Source of the DNA: CSP1-5 sp964348275
GTDB lineage: Bacteria > Methylomirabilota > Methylomirabilia > Methylomirabilales > CSP1-5
Direction: 5' to 3'
Assembly (NCBI GenBank): GCA_964348275.1
Contig: CAYGBT010000012.1
Coordinates: 1 to 64,000, forward strand
Length of the DNA stretch: 64,000 bases
The position numbers and the translations under genes were made by a program. Positions 60,461 through 64,000 of the stretch are shown here, in pieces. The stretch's first letter is position 1, and each line of letters begins with the position of its first letter. A model generated the notes under the pieces. It worked only from the letters and a program-made list of their open reading frames with translations, was not told the origin of the DNA and made no database searches.

Positions 60461-61453
60461 TCACATCTCCGGCGGGCGGAGTTCGGCCGGGACCTTTACC
60501 TTGAGCACCTCTTCATAAAAGCGCACCGCACCCCGATGGAAAGGAACCTGAAGCTTGTGCGTCACCGCGTTGCCGAACAAGTCGTCAAACTTGCCGGCCT
60601 GCAGAGTCTTGAGGGGTCCCACAATTTTCTTTCGGTCTTTCCAGACCGCCTCCACGATCTTGTAGACCACATCGTCCGGGACATCCTTCCGCACGAAGTC
60701 GGTGATGACGTAGGCAAAGCTGCGCTGGTCTTTCTTGACCGCCCTGAACAGCCCCGCCGGAATGGTCAGGCTCTTCCCCTGGCCGGGGAATTTTTCGTTC
60801 ATCCTCGCGATGTCGGCCTCGGTGACGGGAATGATGTTGATGTCCATGGCTGACTCGACGTCGAGGACGGCCGCGTCTTTGAAGCCCGCTTTGAACCATC
60901 CCCTGACGACGCCCGACTTCATAGCGTCCGGGCTCGCCCCTAGCCCCATCAACTTGTACTTGGGCTGGATGTCGAGGGCCTTGAAGAAGAACTCGATCAA
61001 CCGCCCGGAGGTCGTCCCGGGGTTCATCGCGTACGGGAGCCCACGGAGGCCTTTCAGGGTTGTCACACCGCTCTTCTTGGTGGTGAGGATATGAATGGGT
61101 GTGATGTACCCGCCCCAGAGGGCCCTCAGGTCCTTGTTGGGCCTTCCCTTGAAATCGAGAATGCCCTTGTAACTGGCGTAGCCAGCCCCCGCGTCTGCGG
61201 GCCCCATGTGAACGGTCCCCCTTTGCAGCCGAACCAGGTTCTCGACGTAGCCCCCCGTCTCCACCACTGTAATCTGGATATCTCCGGGGTACGCGCGATT
61301 GACCGCCCCCGCCATGGCCACGGTGTTGGCGTAGAGTCCGGAACGCACGCTCGTGGAGCCCCACTTCAAGCGCTTGGCGCCGTGGGCCACCCCGACCAGG
61401 CCCACCCAAAGGACCAGTGTGACCATTACCCATCCGAAACGTTTAGTCGACAT
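60461..61453 (-). CDS. TAXI-family TRAP solute-binding protein
   Basis: The 330-residue periplasmic protein has a signal peptide (to about residue 26) and the TAXI pattern: LKWGSTSVRSGLYANTVAMAGAVN, cut by the family motif SGLYANTVAM, TVVETGGYVENLVRLQRG and GPADAGAGYASYKG. It binds an organic solute for the TRAP permease downstream. AGGAGG 6 nt before the ATG at 61453 sets the start. An inverted repeat about 90 bp upstream may regulate the operon. Confidence 0.92.
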   Translation of the reverse strand: MSTKRFGWVMVTLVLWVGLVGVAHGAKRLKWGSTSVRSGLYANTVAMAGAVNRAYPGDIQITVVETGGYVENLVRLQRGTVHMGPADAGAGYASYKGILDFKGRPNKDLRALWGGYITPIHILTTKKSGVTTLKGLRGLPYAMNPGTTSGRLIEFFFKALDIQPKYKLMGLGASPDAMKSGVVRGWFKAGFKDAAVLDVESAMDINIIPVTEADIARMNEKFPGQGKSLTIPAGLFRAVKKDQRSFAYVITDFVRKDVPDDVVYKIVEAVWKDRKKIVGPLKTLQAGKFDDLFGNAVTHKLQVPFHRGAVRFYEEVLKVKVPAELRPPEM

Positions 61454-61542
61454 TCGGTACCTCCTGTCCAGAGAGAAATTCACCAAAGGAGAGTGCTGAA
61501 GAGTTCTAAAGCTATCGATACAGAACCCGCACATCCCCCCTT

Positions 61543-61568
61543 TTAGCACCTATACGGTTTGGTGCTAA
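61543..61568. promoter_or_regulatory. 8-bp inverted repeat upstream of TAXI gene
   Basis: TTAGCACC (61543-61550) and GGTGCTAA (61561-61568) are perfect inverted copies with a 10-bp spacer, 90 bp above the TAXI start. A second small hairpin CACCC-AAAA-GGGTG lies 25 bp further up. No T tract. It looks like an operator for a dimeric regulator or a leader hairpin. Confidence 0.45.
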
Positions 61569-61705
61569 GATGCAGACTGTAAGTATTGTTCACCCAAAAG
61601 GGTGCTTTGCAACAATGACGGCGGTCACCTAATTAGATGATTCGAACCATATCTGTATGGCTCCTGGAACCGGCGCCGCCGCCTCCTCTTCTCGTTGCTT
61701 CCTCT

Positions 61706-64000
61706 TCAGCAGGGTCGTCCCTCGTAGATCATCCGGCGGGCCCGTGCCTCAATCTCGTCAGCACTCAGGGGGTGTCGAGCCACGCCTGTCGCGACGGCAG
61801 CCCTCCCCACCGCCGTCGCCACCGCCACCGGCACGCGGAAGTCCATCATGTCGGGAATAATGTAATCTCGATTGAGCTCCTTGTCCCTGATGATGGCCGC
61901 AATGGCCCGGCCGGCTGCGATCTTCATCTCCTCGTTGATCTCCCGTGCGCTCACATCCAGCGCACCCCGGAAGATGCCGGGAAAGCCGAGGGAGTTGTTG
62001 ACCTGATTGGGAAAGTCCGAGCGGCCGGTCGCGACAATGGCGGCACCAGCGGCCCTGGCCTCATCCGGATAAATCTCGGGGATGGGGTTGGCCATGGCAA
62101 TGACGATGGGATCCTTTGCCATGGAGCGGACCATTTCTTGATTGACCGCCTTTTCGACTGAAAGGCCGATGAAAACATCGGCTCCCTTCATTGCCTCGGC
62201 CAAGGCCCCTTTGACCCTACGAGGATTGGTAATCTTGGCCATCTCTTCCTTGGCCGGGTTCATCCCTTCAACGCGTCCCTCATAGATCACCCCCCTCGTA
62301 TCGCAGAGGATCAGGTCTTTGACCCCCATCGCGAGCAATATCTTGGCCACGGCGATCCCGCTGGCTCCGGCACCGTTGATGACCACCACCGCGTCCTCAG
62401 AACGACGACCGGTGAGCTTCAGGGCATTCATCAAACCGCCCAACGTCACTACCGCGGTCCCATGTTGATCGTCGTGGAAGATCGGGATGTCCAGTTCTCT
62501 CATGAGCCGCTCTTCAATTTCGAAACAGCGGGGAGCAGAGATATCCTCGAGATTGATCCCGCCGAAGAGCGGAGAGATCGCCTTGACTACCTCGACGATT
62601 TCATCCGGGTCCTTGGACCCGACACAGATCGGGAAAGCCTCCACCCCGCCGAACGTCTTAAAGAGGACCGACTTCCCCTCCATGACCGGCATGGCCCCGA
62701 GGGGTCCGATATCTCCTAAGCCTAAGACGGCCGTGCCGTCCGAGACCACCGCGACCAGATTCCTCTTCACCGTGAGATTGAAGACCCGCTCGGGATTCGC
62801 CAGGATCTCTTCGACCGGTTTGGCCACCCCGGGTGGGAGATAGAGCAACCCGAGGATCTTCTTGTCCCGGATCGGGACCTTCGGCTTCACCTCAAGCTTG
62901 CCCTGGTACCGTCCGTGCAAGTGCAGGGCTTCCTCATCACGAGAAAGGTGTTTCTGCTCACAAGGGGGCACGAGCGCGGAATCCCCGAGGTAGAGATACC
63001 GGAAGAGCCGATCGGCCACCTCCTTGGGATCCTCCCTCCGCCCGGCGACCCCTTCCTGTATTGCAGCCTTGACGGTCGCCGCCGCCAGGGTCGGCGCAAT
63101 CTGCACCTCAAAGATCCCTGGGAGGATGAGATCAGGTTGCAGGTCTTCTTCGGGGACTAGACTGGCCAGCGCATCCGCCGCCTCCAGGAGCATCCCCTGC
63201 GTCACCGTCTTCGCCTGGGCCTCCAGCAGCCCCTTCAAGATCCCCGGAAAGACCAAGGCGATGTCGAGCTGGGTTGGGCCGTCGGTCAGCGAGGTCGCCA
63301 CCACCCTGGCCCCGGCGCCTTTGGCATCCTCGGGCAGAATCTCCGACTCCGGCACAGCCATCGCAAAGACGATGGGGTCTTTTGCCATAGCGCGGATCAT
63401 GTCAGCCGTCGCAAGACTCCCCCCAGCGAGGCCGATAAAGACATCGGCCCCCTTCACCAGCTCAGCGAGCCCGCCCTTCTTGCCTTCCGGGTTCGTCCTT
63501 CTGGCGATCTCGCCTTTGACCTCGTTCATCCGCTCAGCCCTCCCCTCGTAGAGGGCCCCGGCCTGATCGCAAACGACGAGCCGCTTCGCCCCCGCTGTGA
63601 TCAAGAGCCGCGCCACGCCGATCCCGGCCGCGCCCGCTCCCGCGAGGACGATAGAGGACTCCTCTAAGCGCTTTCCGACGACCTTCAATGCGTTTCGAAG
63701 GGCGGCCAAGACCACAACACCCGCACCGTGGGCATGATTCAAAAGTACGGGAAGGTCTGTCGCTTTCTCGAGGCGCTCCTCCAGCGCAAAACAGAGGGGG
63801 GAAGTGATATCTTCAATGCAGAAGGCGCCGAAGCTCGGAGTCAACAACGTGAGGGTCTTCACCATCCCTTCCAGGTCCTGATCTTTCAAGCAGACGGGAA
63901 TCCCCTCAATCCCAGCGAAGGTCTTCAGGATGACCGCCTTGCCCTCCATGACAGGCAAGACAGCAAAAGGCCCCACCTTTCCATGTTGGTACACGGCAGA
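61706..64000 (-). CDS. Tandem-domain malic enzyme, N-terminal copy degenerate (5-prime end beyond window)
   Basis: Two malic-enzyme modules stand in one frame. The C-terminal copy is intact: metal-binding NLEDISAPRCFEIE and FHDDQHGTAVV, nucleotide site INGAGASGIA, GRSDFPNQVNNSLGFPGIFRG. In the N-terminal copy HDDQHGTA is NHAHGAG, ASG becomes AAG and DFPNQVNNSLGFPG is altered, so it has probably lost catalysis and may be structural or regulatory. The frame runs to the right edge and lacks the first stretch of a full module, so the gene continues beyond 64000. The enzyme should make pyruvate from malate with NAD(P). Confidence 0.88.
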   Translation of the reverse strand, partial: SAVYQHGKVGPFAVLPVMEGKAVILKTFAGIEGIPVCLKDQDLEGMVKTLTLLTPSFGAFCIEDITSPLCFALEERLEKATDLPVLLNHAHGAGVVVLAALRNALKVVGKRLEESSIVLAGAGAAGIGVARLLITAGAKRLVVCDQAGALYEGRAERMNEVKGEIARRTNPEGKKGGLAELVKGADVFIGLAGGSLATADMIRAMAKDPIVFAMAVPESEILPEDAKGAGARVVATSLTDGPTQLDIALVFPGILKGLLEAQAKTVTQGMLLEAADALASLVPEEDLQPDLILPGIFEVQIAPTLAAATVKAAIQEGVAGRREDPKEVADRLFRYLYLGDSALVPPCEQKHLSRDEEALHLHGRYQGKLEVKPKVPIRDKKILGLLYLPPGVAKPVEEILANPERVFNLTVKRNLVAVVSDGTAVLGLGDIGPLGAMPVMEGKSVLFKTFGGVEAFPICVGSKDPDEIVEVVKAISPLFGGINLEDISAPRCFEIEERLMRELDIPIFHDDQHGTAVVTLGGLMNALKLTGRRSEDAVVVINGAGASGIAVAKILLAMGVKDLILCDTRGVIYEGRVEGMNPAKEEMAKITNPRRVKGALAEAMKGADVFIGLSVEKAVNQEMVRSMAKDPIVIAMANPIPEIYPDEARAAGAAIVATGRSDFPNQVNNSLGFPGIFRGALDVSAREINEEMKIAAGRAIAAIIRDKELNRDYIIPDMMDFRVPVAVATAVGRAAVATGVARHPLSADEIEARARRMIYEGRPC

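Overview
The window looks like the chromosome of a free-living, GC-rich (about 60 percent by eye), aerobically respiring Gram-negative-type bacterium. The gene set includes a B12-dependent ribonucleotide reductase, an A-type haem-copper oxidase, a Rieske/split cytochrome b complex with an octahaem c subunit, a full-length Cdc48-type AAA ATPase, an archaeal-type AdoMet synthetase and TRAP/TAXI transport. It recalls uncultured lineages such as NC10/Methylomirabilota or Rokubacteria, but that placement is inference. I see no rRNA, tRNA, CRISPR array, insertion sequence or phage gene.

Layout. 0-2.6 kb: nrdJ on the minus strand behind a promoter whose spacer holds an NrdR box, with a second box and DnaA boxes beside it. 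2.8-6.3 kb: a ferredoxin fused to a Pro/Ala linker and membrane segments, a TPR protein, two divergent 55-residue membrane proteins and a degenerate Mrr-like protein. 6.4-9.5 kb: a TauE-type permease, an ABC exporter and a DUF983 protein. 10.1-17.2 kb: a cytochrome oxidase operon (coxB, coxA, ctaA, ctaB, two subunit III genes, subunit IV, DUF420). 17.6-23.4 kb: a cupredoxin, an octahaem cytochrome c, split cytochrome b and a Rieske protein. Together these two blocks form a quinol-to-oxygen chain. 23.7-31.1 kb: a stress and regulation block (Met-rich periplasmic protein, GNAT-like protein, two CBS proteins, universal stress protein, nitroreductase, FtsH, YbaK) with a response-regulator remnant.

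31.1-32.1 kb is a structured, gene-free kilobase before nifJ and a dihydroorotate dehydrogenase-like gene (32-36.7 kb). 36.7-48.6 kb carries Cdc48, PilZ, DksA-like, sugar-nucleotide transferase, AdoMet synthetase, APS kinase, APH-type kinase, a lone receiver, adenine deaminase, hypoxanthine phosphoribosyltransferase (a purine-salvage pair) and a zinc-ribbon protein. 49-55.8 kb holds a DUF59 protein, an ArsA-like ATPase operon led by cstA, an epimerase and TerC. 56.1-64 kb holds a Cdc48-N/TctA chimera, a TRAP 4TM/12TM permease, a TAXI binding protein and a tandem malic enzyme cut by the window edge.

The most unusual signal is a roughly 220-235 nt element in three copies (48.7, 53.2 and 57.6 kb), with a possible fourth, divergent copy at 31.2 kb. 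The three copies share fixed internal spacing, an invariant outer stem and an inner stem with a compensatory change, and each sits upstream of a minus-strand gene. I propose it as an undescribed structured RNA or MITE-like family. The second highlight is the in-frame chimera at 56.1-57.3 kb, where a Cdc48 N-domain runs straight into the C-terminal half of a TctA permease.
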